Source: Siphonodentalium dalli
Lineage: Eukaryota; Mollusca; Scaphopoda; Gadilida; Siphonodentaliidae
Direction of reading: 5' to 3'
Assembly: GCA_032622095.1 (NCBI GenBank)
Contig: CP136067.1
Location: 61,700,893 to 61,764,892, forward strand
DNA: 64,000 nucleotides
Shown here piece after piece: positions 33,956-46,362 of the stretch. The notes below the pieces were generated by a model. It worked only from the letters and a program-made list of their open reading frames with translations. It did no database searches and was not told the DNA's origin. Position 1 is the first letter of the stretch. The number at the start of each line of letters is the position of its first letter. Both the position numbers and the translations under genes were made by a program.

Positions 33956-34467
33956 CAAGTTTTCATTGCACACACATAGGCAATTTTTTCATTTTGTTGG
34001 CCTTTTTCGGGACCCACTACCCCAGTTTTCTTCTCAATTCTATAAGTTTTTTACTGCAGGTTTTTGGGTACCCTCCCTTTTATTTTTTTACTCATTATTT
34101 TCAGACTTTGAGGCATTCTTTTTCGAAGAACTTTTGATAGTATCTGTTGATAGCACAGCATTTCAATATATCACAGTTGTTCATTTCCATTTATTTTTTC
34201 TTAGAGAAGATATTTACAAAAATAATTTTGAGCTAAATATATATTCAGGGTTAGCTGACAAGTAGAATCACAGCAGTGACACAGTTTTTAACTCATATCC
34301 CTTATAAAGGTCAAATAGAAGGTGATTTGGCACCCATAAATAAAAAAATGTTGCAGATAGTGTGCAATAGCTTAACTAGTGCTCACACCAATCTCCTGTG
34401 AAGAGCAGATTTCATAGTATTTTATGACTATTGATATTTTGTGCAACCTTTTTATTAACTGGAAATC
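33956..34467. other. Unassigned sequence
   Basis: The 99-codon ORF at 33966-34265 is rich in F and lacks any recognised domain. Nothing supports a gene. Confidence 0.4.
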
Positions 34468-34756
34468 CTTCCCAATGGCGGATCCAATGGGGGCACCACT
34501 GGCGCGCGCCCCCCCCTATTTTCGCCAGAGCAAGGAATTTTTACGAGCTGTCCTGGCGCCATTTGTATCGGGCGCCCGAAGATTCCGCACTGAATATTGC
34601 TAACATGCATGCAAATATTATGCAGCGGTTTACATGTTTTACATTACTCAAACGTATATAGTTATTTTAACTGTGGGTTGAAATTACTTCAATTTGGTAT
34701 TCCATGCGATATGCATGTATAGCCATGCATGGGGCGAATCCAACATCCCGAGACGT

Positions 34757-35750
34757 TAGGGCCCGACGAAGCTTCGAGATTCGATTCGATTTCGAATCTT
34801 TCGTTCCGATTCGATTCGAAAGCGGTTGTGTGATTCGGGATATTTGGAATCGTTGTATGCAAGACTTTATCGCCGGGAATAGACTGCATTATATATACAA
34901 AACATTCATTATATCCCCAATACTTAACCTGAGGCTCCTTCCGCGACCATCTGTGATCTCCGTGGTCAAATGTGTATAGGGTAAGTTGTCCAATAGCCCA
35001 TGCACTGCTCATATATATTGGCCTCCCAGTCCCAGCGCTGGTTACTCATGGCAGGTCGGTGGGTTACTCGTGCAACCTGCTGGTGGGTCTGTGATCGTTC
35101 GCGTGTTCATCACGGTTGCACACGGGTTGCTTCCACCACATAAAAGCAGCAATTTCGCGATTTTACCCGTGGAAGCGAGTGAATTTCTTGTGGGACATAT
35201 TTGTATATCGGTATATGACATTCTTACCAGAAAACCCTATATTGCGTTACGCAGCTCAATTAAATATATATTTTTTTAATTTAAAACTTAACACGATATA
35301 AATATATTAAATAAACATTTTGGGCTCCAACATGTCGTGTCCAAATCCGATCAACATCTTTATACATAATATGTTATCCGGGAAATGTAATATGGTTGAC
35401 CATTTATCTTTCATGACAACTCAATTGATCCGATGGACAGGCCCAAGTTGGGATACTATACATAGTTCCTGTAATCCCGTTTGTGTATGCGCCATTCCCA
35501 AGTCACGATGCGCAATTTTGATATCGCGCGTGCCTGCTGTGCGCGACAGGGTGAAGCGTACATTCGCAGAAGAGTTTCCCTTTGCAATGATATTTGTCCC
35601 AATTTTTGCTCGTGCCTCCCACTGATCGGTACCGCAAATCTACTAAAGTGTTTTAAAAAGATTCGATTCGAGATTCGATTCGATTTCGAATCATTAGATC
35701 ATGATTCGAGATTCGATTCGATGTTGATATTGCCGATTCGTCGGGCCCTA
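34757..35750. mobile_element. hAT-like non-autonomous transposon, 994 bp
   Basis: A perfect 14-bp TIR, TAGGGCCCGACGAA at 34757-34770 and its complement at 35737-35750. It is flanked by a perfect 8-bp direct repeat CGAGACGT (34749-34756 and 35751-35758). TIR start and 8-bp duplication fit the hAT superfamily. Subterminal repeats of GATTCGATTCGA-like sequence lie inside both ends. ORFs at 34704-35301, 35320-35625 and 35481-35921 have no transposase motifs and lie partly across its boundary. Confidence 0.85.
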
Positions 35751-35758
35751 CGAGACGT

Positions 35759-37600
35759 TGGCCACGGCCTATTGTTCGCCATGCAGAGAAAACAATTTTT
35801 GCGACATTTTGTATCGGAGTGTCGGAAAATATCTCGCCCGGCGCCAAGTTTTGGGCGCCCGAAGTTTCAACACGAAGTTTCAAATAAATATAGCAATTCT
35901 AACAGTGGAGTCAAAATGTAGACAATGCCATCTATATATGTAAAGAACAAATGAATGATAAACATGAGTCGACTACAGTGCACTCTAGGTTATACAATAT
36001 AGTCCGATCAACGCTCAAACTATAAAGCGCACAGGCAGCAGTATCATGGTAAAGAGATTATCTAAAGGCACATATGCCATACTACTATGGTATACATGTA
36101 CCATATACATAGTATATTTTCAAATTATTATAGAAATACATTGATGGTTCATTTCCAATGGTATATATGGCATTTAAAATTGGTTATATCTTCCATCACA
36201 TGTTGTGCCACCATAATTGGAACAAATGTGTGATAATAAGACATCTTTAGGTCATGACAAATACGCGTCTGCCATTGCTTAAAGCCACATGGCGGTTTGC
36301 GCTCCAAAATACGCATAATATTATTTGATTTTGAATTTTTCTCAGTATCGATATAGCTCAATAAATATCTGAATTACCTTTCTATGAACATTATGTAATC
36401 CAAAAAACGCATTGAAGTAATGAAAAATATACCTGTGAACAAGGTGTTTGGGTCCCAAACACAAAACAGCCATTTGCACGACATGGAACAGAAAACAGCA
36501 TTCCGTTGTTGTCTATTCCTGATATGGTAGCGATAAAGAGCGTTTATCTTACTTCGGGCGAAAAATTGAAAACGGCTGGAAATGGCTGTGACTTTGGCAA
36601 AGTGTTTTCCGAGCATATGAAGCCGGTATACCAATAGCTTGTTTTTTTTTAATTGACCTGTCGTATCCGTCGCTCCAAATTACGTAGAAAAACTTTTGGA
36701 GGTTCCAATGAGCCATGTCCGTTTAATAAAAAAAAGTCACGAGTCCTTCAAAACATCGGTTTTCATGTGTCATTATCGTCATTAGTCAGTTGATTGACTG
36801 AACATATATTTATGCATAACCCAAATATTTACACAACAGATATTAATCTACAAACAATATTTTAATTAACATTATGGATGTAACCAGAATGTAGATGAAT
36901 AGGGGATTGGAATACTAGTTAATCAGTCCGGTGTCATATATTTTTGGGTGAAAAACTGTGTGTATACTAATAAAACGAGTACATGATTGGAGTGTGATCG
37001 GACCACCCATTTGGCTTGTATTGATGACTTATTTTGCTGGTGTATCATGAAGCTGATGGCTTTTAGAAGTAAAACTGAAAAAATCAGCATGGGCAATGGA
37101 GGAATTAAGTGGTTGGATAGATGCATTGTATTGCCAGCCGAAACACCTAGAGCTATATACTAGTACTGTCTAGAAGCTATGATTTTGCGACTATTCATTC
37201 CGAATCACAAAATATTCTCCCATGCACCAGCCCAAACCATAGGCAACCCGGGGATTCCGGGGGCTTATTTCATGGGCATGTCCAGCGCGCCAAAATCATA
37301 ATGTCGCCCAGATAATTCACTATCATTTGCACAGACTTTCAGAAAATAAGTTCACTGTTCAAAGAAGCTTTGATCTTCCATCAACAACCCTCCATAGTAT
37401 ACCGTAATTTTACTGAATGTTATTGTCACTTTTTCCATTTAGGCCTAATATAAAGCAATATAAACTGGTCCCAGAACACAGCAACACGCGTTATTTTGAA
37501 TGTAGTATACACAAAATTTCCCAGACCCCCACCTACAAGATGGGGGTTAATCCCACCTCCCGTGCTCTCCCCCACTCGCCGCTTCGCGGCTCAGATATGC
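35759..37600. other. Interior of outer transposon, no gene seen
   Basis: AT-rich with a few short minus-strand ORFs (36149-36634, 36923-37126) that show no recognisable domains. 'gggcgcccgaag' occurs both near 34570 and near 35855. Confidence 0.45.
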
Positions 37601-37734
37601 ATCATATATGCAACAATTTATAGCACCCCCCCCTTAAAAAATTTATGGATCCGCCACTGCTTCCCTTATGATCACATGATTGCAAGGCTTGAGCCATTGC
37701 TATGAGGGGGGTTTATCTGAAAAGGAACACACAA

Positions 37735-37910
37735 TTGATTTGCACTTAAGTGCAATTTGTTTCCATCTAAGACTTCTGATATTTGAATTGTGCTAAAGCA
37801 CTAATTATGAATTGTGCTTAAGAGCAAATGAATTTCGCTTATTAAAGCGCAAATGACAGGAATTATCTGCACTTAAGCACAAATAATAGTAAAGCGCAAA
37901 TAATAGGATT
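37735..37910. repeat. Degraded CTTAAG-palindrome MITE, copy 3
   Basis: Repeated 'gcacttaagtgcaa', 'gcttattaaagcgcaaat' and 'gcacttaagcacaaat', related to the 32.3 and 33.5 kb copies. It lies just upstream of the first recognised DRAM exon. Confidence 0.7.
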
Positions 37911-38050
37911 TATTTATGCTTTTATATATATAAAAGAGTAGGAAAATGCTTCCCCATGATATTGTTTTACAAGTGCAGTTTCATACTGATGAACCACGAT
38001 ATCCCCCCTGTGTATCTTCCCCCGGGTGTACTTTTTCTTTTTATTATCAG

Positions 38051-38204
38051 GAGACTTCATATTGACAGAAATGAGTATGTTGTGTGGACCAGGACTGGCA
38101 TACCTTCCAATCATTACTGGACTTCTACCATTTGCGACATTCGTCGCTAGTTACATCATTGCAGTCTTGAGAAACGATGTGTCTCCGGGTCTTCCATATA
38201 TAAG
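38051..38204 (+). CDS. DRAM: DRAM exon with start codon (coding from 38071)
   Basis: A pyrimidine-rich tract ending ttattatcag precedes 38051, so a 5' untranslated exon probably lies upstream and is not identified. The ATG at 38071 gives MSMLCGPGLAYLPIITGLLP, which aligns with the N-terminus of vertebrate DRAM proteins (short cap, then 'FLP' and the first membrane helix at about residues 12-33). The upstream in-frame ATG at 38026 lies in the presumed intron. After the helix comes the conserved loop SPGLPYI, split by the intron within the serine codon (AG|gtgagc at 38205). Coding part: 44 codons plus two bases. Confidence 0.9.
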
Positions 38205-38690
38205 GTGAGCGCTATCATACACATGTGTTACAGTAGACAATGAGTAGCAATCAGACACAGATTGGCCATCTATTGTTACAGCTCATTTCCTTTTGTCTCC
38301 CATGGATAATAGTTTCAAAAGAGGGGATGGTCCAATTTGCATTTAATTCAAAGCAAACTAGACATCTTTTCTGAACTATGGGTACTATTGAATTTCAAAG
38401 GGAGCAAGCCTGAGTTTAGTGTGCCTGTCATTTGCAGAATGAGGTCCCCAGAGGGTGAATTTAATGATGCTATCCCACATTGTGGGATCATCTGCTATGG
38501 GAGACATAGACTCAGATTGAAGTTCTCAATGGTAAATATTGTGATGTACACTGGGGATTGGAAACCTTGATTATGCCAATTTGGGGATATAGAGAAACTA
38601 AACTAAAAAAGAAATAGAATCTATGTGAAGACTTTTCAATATAAATCTGATAATAAAGAAACTTTCCAGAGATGATTAGGCCCAAGCAGA
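38205..38690. other. DRAM intron, unassigned part
   Basis: No gene or known repeat. The ORF at 38337-38570 shares the phrase 'agaatgaggtcccgagagggt' (with one change) with 38690, so it is repeat-derived. Confidence 0.5.
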
Positions 38691-39230
38691 ATGAGGTCCC
38701 GAGAGGGTGAATTTAGTGATGCAATTTGGATGCTGGTAGACCAGCATTGTGGAAAGGATCTCCACATAGTGCATGTTTTGTCTGCACTTTTTTGGCCTTT
38801 ACTGGACTTAGTGTAAAATGCTTCATCGTGTCAATAACAAAAATTATGCTGTGGATGTCTTTATTTTGGATTTTGTTGTCCTTTGGCATGGTGATAGCAC
38901 AGGTTGGGGGAAAGGATATCCACATACTGCGGATTTAGTCCATAAATTTTTACCATATTTATGGCCCTTGTTTTGTCTTGTCCGTCCATCCGTCCTTCCA
39001 TCCGTCTAACAAACATTTCACAACACAGCTCAAGTATTGATAGTCCAATTTGGATGTTCTTTGGTATGCCGGTAGACCAGTATTGTGGAAAGGATCTCCA
39101 CATAGTGCAGGTTTTGTCTGCACTTTTTTAGCACAGGTTTGGTGAAAGGATATCCACATACTACAGCTTCTGTCCATTAATTTTTACCAGAGTTTTGACT
39201 TTTGAATTTTGTGTCCAAAAAAACATTTCA
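38690..39230 (+). repeat. 'agcacaggttggggaaagga' repeat units
   Basis: Units at about 38725-38800 and 39045-39130 share 'gtggaaaggatctccacata', and units at 38885-38940 and 39130-39180 share 'ggatatccacatact'. 'ggcatggtgatagcacaggt' recurs at the right edge of the window (63981-64000). ORFs here are repeat translations. Confidence 0.75.
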
Positions 39231-41935
39231 GCTTGTAACTTAAAGGCAAGGATTTTCTTATTCAGTTGTGCTTTGGTTTGTTGATAGCACAGCAGCCATC
39301 TTGGATTTTACTCTTTGCATGACTAAATCCTTTGGCACTGGCTACAGGTCGTAGCTGTCGTCGGATCATCATGAAATGTGTCACGTATGTTAACAATGAC
39401 ATGTAGATGAGAACGAGGCATTTTGGGGTTATTCGGCAAAAAAACATGGCCACCAGTGGCCATCTTGGATTTCAAAATTCAATCCATTAGCACGTGCTAC
39501 AGGTCATACTGTTCGTCTGATCATCATGAAATCTGTCATGGATGTTAATATTGACATGTAGATGGGAACAATGTCATTTTAGGGTCATTTGGATAAGGCA
39601 GCAGCCATCTTGGAATTTACTCTTTGCATGACTAAATCCTTTGGCATGGGCTACAGGTCATACCTTTAATCAGATCATTATGAAATTTGTTATGGATGTT
39701 GACATTGACATATAGATGGGAACGAGTCATTTTGGGGTCATTCGACAAAAAAACATGGCCACCAGCAGCCATCTTGGATTTCAAAATTCAATCCATTAGC
39801 ACAGACAAACAGGCTGGAGTGTTCGTCTGATCATCATGAAATTTGTCGTGGAAGTTAATATTGACATGTATATGGGAACGAATCATTTTGGGGTCATTCG
39901 GCCATAAAACATGGCGCCAGTAACCATCTTGGATTTTACTCTTTGACACAGGCCACAGGTCGTATCTTTGGTTGGATCATCATGAAATTCGTCATGGATG
40001 TTAACATTGACATGTAAATGGGAAGGAGTCAGTTTGGGGTAACTCGGCAAATAAACATGGCTGCCAGCAGCCATCTTGGATTTCAAAACTCAATCCATTA
40101 GCATGGGCTACAGGCCGTACTGTTTGTCTGATCGTCATGAAATTTGCCAATTATGTTAATATTTACTCTTTCCATGACTAAATCCTTTGGTACGGGCTAC
40201 AGGTCGTACCTTTGGTCGGATCATCATGAAATTTGTCATGGTTGTTAACATTGAAATGTAGATGGGAATGAGTTATTTTCGGGGTCATTCTGCCATAAAA
40301 CATGTCCGCTGGCAGCCATCTTGGATTTTACTCTTTGCATGACTAAATCCTTTTCCCTTATCCGATCATCACCAAACTTCATATTAATCTTGATATTGAT
40401 CTACTAGATGGAAGCTATCAAATGATTTTAAATTTCATTGGAAAACATACTTAGACCTTTCAACTTTCCGCATTCCTAATTGCTCCATTGACTATAACAC
40501 ATGAAATTATTCCCTTTCAATGTTGAGCTACAGTGTCATTGACACTTTCATTATGAAATTTGTCGTGGCTGTTGATATTGACATGAATATGGGAGCAAGT
40601 CATTTTGGTGTCATTAGGCTCTAAAACATGGCCACCAGCAGCCATCTTGGATTCTACTCTTTGCATGACTAAATCCTTTGGCACGGGCTAAAAGTCATAC
40701 CTTAGGCGATCGCTCGTACCTTTGGTAAGATCATCCTGAAATTTGTCCTGGATGTTAATAATGACATGTAGATGGGAACGAATCATTTTGGGGTCATTCG
40801 GCTGTAAAACATGGCCGCCAGCAGCCATCTTGGATTCTACTCTTTGCATAACTAAATCCTTTGGCACCGGCTACAAGTCGTACCTTTGGGCGGTCGCTCA
40901 TACCTTTGGTAAGATCATCCTGAAATTTGTCATGGATGTTAACATTGACATGTAGATGGGAATGGGTCATTTTGGGGTCATTCGGGCTATAAGTCATACC
41001 TTTGGGCAGATCATTATGAAATTTGTCATGGCTGTTGATATTGACATGCAGATGAGAACTAGTCATTTTGCAGTCGTGAGGCAAAAAACATGGCTGCCAG
41101 TGGCTGTCTTGGATTTCAAATTCAATTCATTAGCATGGGATACAGGCTGGAGTGTTCATCAGATCATGCCATTTGTTGTGGATGTTAATATTGACATGTA
41201 GATGGGAACAAGTCATTTTGGGGTCATTCGGCCATAAAACCTCTAGATGGGAGATATCAAAGTTTGAACAATTTTCAATTAAAAACATGGCCACCAGCAG
41301 CCTTCTTGGAATTTACTCTTTGCATGACTAAATCCTTTGGCACAGTTCATACCTTTGGTCGGATCATCATGAAATTTGTCATGGATGTTAACATTTACAT
41401 GACTAAATCCTTGGGCACAACCTACAGCCCACATCTCTCATCTGATCATCACCAACCTTCATATGGATCATCGGGGTGACCTCTAGATGGGAGCCTTAAA
41501 AGTTTTCAGAATTTTGTTGAAACACATAGCCACCAGTGGTCATCTTGGATTTTACACTTTGTATGACTTAATCCTTTGGTACACCCTACAGACGACACCC
41601 TTCTTGTCAAATCTTCACTAAACTTCACATGGATCTTCTGGATGACCACAAGATGGGAGTAATTTAATTGTTTCTGAATTTCATTAAAAAACATGCTACT
41701 GGCAGCCATTTTGGATTTTACTATTTGCATGACTTAATCCTTTAGCACACCCTACAGTCCACTTCCCTCATCCGATCATCACCAAACTTCGTATTGATCT
41801 TTTTATTGATCTACTAGATGGGAGTTATCAAATGATTTTGAATTTCCTTGGAAAACGTGGCGTCCAGCACCCATCTTGGATTTTACTTTATATCTAGTAT
41901 TACTTAGAACATTTCCATGACATCATTCATTGTTT
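39231..41935 (+). repeat. Tandem array of TAGCTCAAC-family internal units
   Basis: About sixteen diverged units of 150-170 bp include 'ccagcagccatcttggattt', 'actaaatcctttggca', 'gatcatcatgaaatttgtc' and 'agatgggaacgagtcatttt'. A family 3' end (GAGCTACAGTGTCATTGACA) occurs near 40525. Many minus-strand ORFs here translate the repeat (for example NDPKMTHSHLHVNVNIHDK). Confidence 0.85.
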
Positions 41936-43385
41936 GTAGCAGATGTCTATCCTGACGAATAGACACAATGGGCTTGTTGTATTGATGTGTAATTGACACA
42001 AGCGTTGGATATCTGGGTGTTACAATTGGATATTACGGATATCCAACTGTTGGATATTACAAATATCCAATTGTTGAGATAATAGGTCAGACACTTGGTT
42101 CGATTCAAGTCGTCGCGACCAATATGGTGGGGCTGGGGTTGGAGGGGGGTCTTACACACAAACACACAGCAGTATCAATTTAGAAAATACATTATAACGC
42201 CAATGTAAGTAATTCATTGAGGTCCAGTGACTGACCGTTATTAACTGCAAAGATCTTTTGGTCATTGCATGTGTTGCGAAACGGTATGTCGTGATTAAAA
42301 TAATATATGCCTATATAGGCATTGTATTCCCGCAACACTCATTGATTGACCAACTATGCACTACCGAGCATTCAATCAAAAGATTGGTCCACTTATAAGC
42401 GTTACTGATATGCGCTGTCACACCAAGTTTTCTTACAACAAACAAATGCAGGGACGTATCGACATAAAATGCAGGGAGGCGACACACCATGCCAAATATT
42501 TAAATGTTGATAATCCAAATCAGTTTGTAATGCCGAGTACGCCACACGAGAAGTGGAATATTTACGTTGATTACATGGACTTTCATAAAATGTTAAGAAT
42601 CTGCAAGTCAAAATGCGGAAATTGAAGATCGTTTTACACAGGCAACGACTACTATATATTTACAGTAAATAAACCTCAATCGATAACTTACGTTGGTCAA
42701 GAACTGCTTGTAAATCCAACTTCAAATTCATGGAATAAATAAATCCGATAAGCAGTAATACGAAAATGGCTCCTCGAAAGAATTTCTATTCCAATATTAA
42801 CGGAAAACATCAGTTGGATCAGCGGCCGATCGTCATATACCTCCGGGTGCTAGTGATGTTTATTTCGCTTATAAAACGGACGCCATGCTGATAACATATT
42901 ACTATGTAATATCCATTTAGATAACGTCGACACAGAAAGTTTAGAAAATTATGCGTCACGTTTTCAACCAATGCCATATTCATGTTCACGTTCGTGTGTT
43001 TTCGGTCCACATTCTGAAATTTTTGGAGAAAAATTAGCAAACAAGTGCAACGTACGCCGGGTTGTATTTTGTGACATGCGCATACAGTAACTGTAACTGA
43101 GTTATACTCAGCCTATGATACTGGCAAAATTCACTCTTCTCACCCGTGCTGATATGGAAATGAGTAGCTAATTGGAGACATTCATTTATGCGCCCGACAA
43201 CAACGTGATAATTAATTAGATTAAAGCGCGGGGTAAGCTAATCGCCAACAAAGACAATATCATGTTTGGGGCTCGCGAAGGGGGTAATAGAAATATATAA
43301 ATTTCATTATTCAAAGTGTGTATATTCACAATCAATTAGCATGATTTGCTTCTTTCTGGTATCTGACATCTTGAACCACCATACG
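41936..43385. other. Mostly unique intron sequence
   Basis: An imperfect repeat of 'ggatattacaaatatccaa' occurs near 42005-42080. The 89-codon ORF at 42356-42625 has ordinary composition but no recognised domain, and no splice evidence links it to DRAM. Confidence 0.4.
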
Positions 43386-43840
43386 GTCAGATTTCATTGG
43401 AAAACATGGCCACCAGCAGCCATCTTTGATTTTACTTTATATCTCATCATATTGACATCTAGTATTACTTAGATATTTCAACTTTCCGTATTCCTAATCG
43501 CTCCTTTGGCTGTAATGCATGAAATTATCTCCCACCAAAGTTGAGCTACAGTGTTGTTGACACTGTCATTCTCAATTTTCTCATTCTTATCTGAAAATTA
43601 TGGTTTTTCTGTACGTCAGTGCATATATCTCAGCCATGGTTTAATGGATTTCAAAGGAATTTGGTATGGACGTTTGACAAAAGGTTGCCAAATAGTTGTT
43701 TTCTGTCCATAGCTTTCTCATTCTGAGCCATTTGTTATATGATCGCAATGAAAGTTGGTACAGATGTTCACCATCAGAAGGGCTTTCTATTAATTTTCTA
43801 AACTGGAAATCTTCACACTTCATCTTTTATTTGCTTTAAA
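43386..43840 (+). repeat. TAGCTCAAC-family 3' end and adjoining units
   Basis: 'aacatggccaccagcagcc' then the 3' end 'gagctacagtgttgttgaca' (to about 43577), followed by units with 'atatatctcagccatggttt' that also occur at 54170-54440. Confidence 0.7.
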
Positions 43841-44532
43841 ATGTGGGTTCCTTTCTGTTCATGTTACAATTTGGCACAACGGGGGCATGCCAGCACCTGG
43901 TTGCAACCTCTTGTGTTTCCAACTGTTACCCCATAAATTCTGATACCCACATTGTTGGTAGCCCTATATTTTTCTATATGAATTCTAGCTTTTCATTAAA
44001 ATTATTTAACTCTTTGTCTAAATTGTACACATTTTCACATTTATATACATGTATGCTGCTTGCAAAATCAAATTATCAGATTAGTCTTGACAATTTAAGT
44101 CTGAACTTTCTGATTATCCATTCAAAAATGATAGTACATGGACATGAAACTGTTGTAGGTTGGACTTGTCATACATTCAACCATATATGTATGTTTATTT
44201 CAAGAAATTGGGACCAAAACTGCTAAAAGAACCATACTGTTCTACAAAAAAAAAAATAGAAAAATAAAAATGAAATATCAATGTGAGAAATCGGACATAC
44301 TGCTTCAAATAGCCTCTCATTCCAATTAGCCTCACTATTATGTCACAAGTTCTCATTCGTTCGATTTCTCAAGCTTGATTATTTTGCTCACAATGCTATT
44401 TTCTATTCAGTAAAACAGTTTTGCTTCTGTGTGGGGATGGAAGATGACATATACCCCAATGCTAATGTTAATGATTATATGATTATAAAGTCCATTCCTA
44501 TAATCACTATAATAATCAATTATTATTTTCAG
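43841..44532. other. Unassigned intron sequence
   Basis: The 127-codon ORF at 43843-44226 is hydrophobic in part but matches no family I know and is followed by an A-rich run. Not called as a gene. Confidence 0.4.
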
Positions 44533-44600
44533 TGACACAGGGACAGACGCACCTGAAAGCTGTATTTTTGGACAGCTGCTGAACATGGTGGCTTTCTTAG
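44533..44600 (+). CDS. DRAM: DRAM exon 2 (recognised)
   Basis: The acceptor is tattattttcag. The first base completes serine 45, then DTGTDAPESCIFGQLLNMVA follows. The block PYIS-DTGT-x-x-P-E-x-x-x-F-G is the signature of DRAM proteins. It begins the second membrane segment. The donor is G|gtgagt, phase 1. The exon is only 68 bp, too short for an ORF scan, and was found by motif and splice signals. Confidence 0.9.
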
Positions 44601-45160
44601 GTGAGTGCTGATTTACGTTCCAGATAGCAGTGGAAATATTGATATTTTTTAATGCAATTATTACTTCCTACTTGTCGCCAGGTATGATACATGTATATCG
44701 AGGATCTACAACTCGTCCCCAGTTTATAGCAAATTTACAAATCAAGTGTTAGTCCAGTAAATTAGGTCTGCACCACTGGACGAGTTTTATAAATTTCTCT
44801 ATAATTGGGGACAAGTTGTTGATTCTATTTATTACTTGATCCAAAACCTCCTTAAAAAAACATTCATAAATCAATAAATGGGACTTGAAACTAACAGCGG
44901 CTTCTATAAGGCATGCGATGACGTCATCTTTGTTTATCTGGAAATGTTGGATTTTAGTCTGTCCGCCACCTATTGTCGGACCACGGATCACAATGAAATA
45001 TGGTATGGATGTTCACTACTATGAGAACATTCAATTGAGTGTATTTTTGGGTATAGAAAACACATGCATATAAATAGCAATTTTATGGTGTCAGAATCGG
45101 ATGTATCATTTCTGCAGTTGTTATTTTATCCAGGTGAAATATCAATTTCAACTGATTGAT
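44601..45160. other. Unassigned intron sequence
   Basis: Short overlapping ORFs on both strands near 44749-45073 show no recognisable features. Confidence 0.4.
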
Positions 45161-46362
45161 CACAGGGATAATCCTGGGTAGCACCATTGGCGGTTTTTCG
45201 GCCCATTCCCAGCTGGATATAGGCATGTTTTTTCCCCAATTTTTTACCCCAAAATTCCAATTCCAAATTATTTTTTTTAATATATATTTTTGGTCTCAAT
45301 GACCAGTTAAGGTCCTTTCGTATCTTATGCAGCCTATATACCCGGTAGCTTAATACACGTGTATGTACATGCATTCTTTCTTAGGTAGTCACTAAAATTC
45401 TTACAAATCTAGTAACTTTTAGTTACACGTGGCACAGATATTTAGTACCATGGGAACTTGTGCACCTGCGATTATGACGTCTGTCCGACATGTTTTGGTG
45501 GAGTTATCCCCCTTTTTCGACTTAGAAACTTTTTTGCAACATGCATAATTTTGTCCGAGCTTTTATTCCTACATTTTTCGGTCAATGTTTTTTAATCTTG
45601 GCACTGATATTTAGTACCATGGGAACCTGTGCACCTGCGATTATGACGTCTGTCCGACATGTTTTGTGTGGAGTTATTCCCCTTTTTCGACTTAGAATTT
45701 TTTTTGCAACATGCATAATTTTGTCCGAGCTTTTATTCCTACATTTTTCGGTCAATGTTTTTTAATCTTGGCACTGATATTTAGTACCATGGGAACCTGT
45801 GCACCTGCGATTATGACGTCTGTCCGACATGTTTTGTGTGGAGTTATTCCCCTTTTTCGCAACATATATAATTTTGTCCAAGCTTTTATTCCTACATGTT
45901 TTGGTCAATAGGTTTATTAGATTAGGGTTATGGTTGTACACCTGCAATGGGAACTGTTATTTTATTATTTTAACTAAATGTTTACTGACATGTGAAACAT
46001 CTTAGTATTTTAAAAACAGGGGGGTATCCGTAGTCCCATTAGGACATGCAGTCACACCTCTAGTTGTGTTAGCTGACAGTCAGCTAAATTGTAGAATATT
46101 TGTTTCAACTGATATTTGATCATTGTTCATTGTGAGAATAGACAATGTGAAATGTGTTAGCGTAAGTGTTGTTTCAAATTTTTAATGAAGCTATGCAAGC
46201 TTATAAGTGGTTTATTTGCACTCATTTACACAATAACATTGCTTGTTCATATATTGTTTACTGTTATAGGAATTCCCAATTTTAGCCTCTGCCACATAAT
46301 TTTTTCCCCAATTGCAGCGTCCCTGGACCCTTTCCCAAAATACCCAGGATTATCCCTGGATA
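45161..46362. repeat. Element with inverted ends (CAGGGATAATCCTGGGTA)
   Basis: CAGGGATAATCCTGGGTA at about 45164-45181 is mirrored by TACCCAGGATTATCCCTG at about 46340-46357. A 170-bp tandem array lies inside. Confidence 0.6.
45430..45915 (+). repeat. Tandem repeat, three units of about 170 bp
   Basis: 'gatatttagtaccatgggaa' occurs at 45437, 45606 and 45776. The first two units are nearly identical, the third is truncated. ORFs at 45541-45765 and 45711-45911 are the same peptide repeated from the array. Confidence 0.9.

Larger units (their letters stand above)
34473..37659. mobile_element. Non-autonomous DNA transposon with CARTGGCGGATCC ends
   Basis: The left end is CAATGGCGGATCCAATGGGG; the right end read inward is CAGTGGCGGATCCATAAATT. 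Both subtermini are rich in G/C runs. CTTCC flanks each side (34468-34472 and 37660-37664), a possible 5-bp target duplication. The element contains a hAT-like element (34757-35750). No transposase is visible in the remaining 2.2 kb. Superfamily undetermined. Confidence 0.6.

Noticed and set aside
38026-38070. Upstream in-frame ATG as DRAM start
   Set aside because: The sequence is a pyrimidine-rich tract ending in cag at 38050, typical of a splice acceptor, and the ATG at 38071 fits the family N-terminus.
40794-41084. Minus-strand ORFs with repeated NDPKMTHSHLHVNVNIHDK-like peptides (also at 51080-51391, 56244-56471 and 56727-57005)
   Set aside because: The peptide repeats because the DNA unit repeats. 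Unit lengths alternate between about 155 and 164 bp, so no single frame is kept through the array.
42356-42625. 89-codon ORF as a possible extra DRAM exon or separate gene
   Set aside because: No similarity to DRAM, no matching splice signals, and DRAM exons 1 and 2 join in phase without it.
43843-44226. 127-codon ORF in DRAM intron
   Set aside because: Partly hydrophobic but no recognised family, and it lies beside repeat units; insufficient support.
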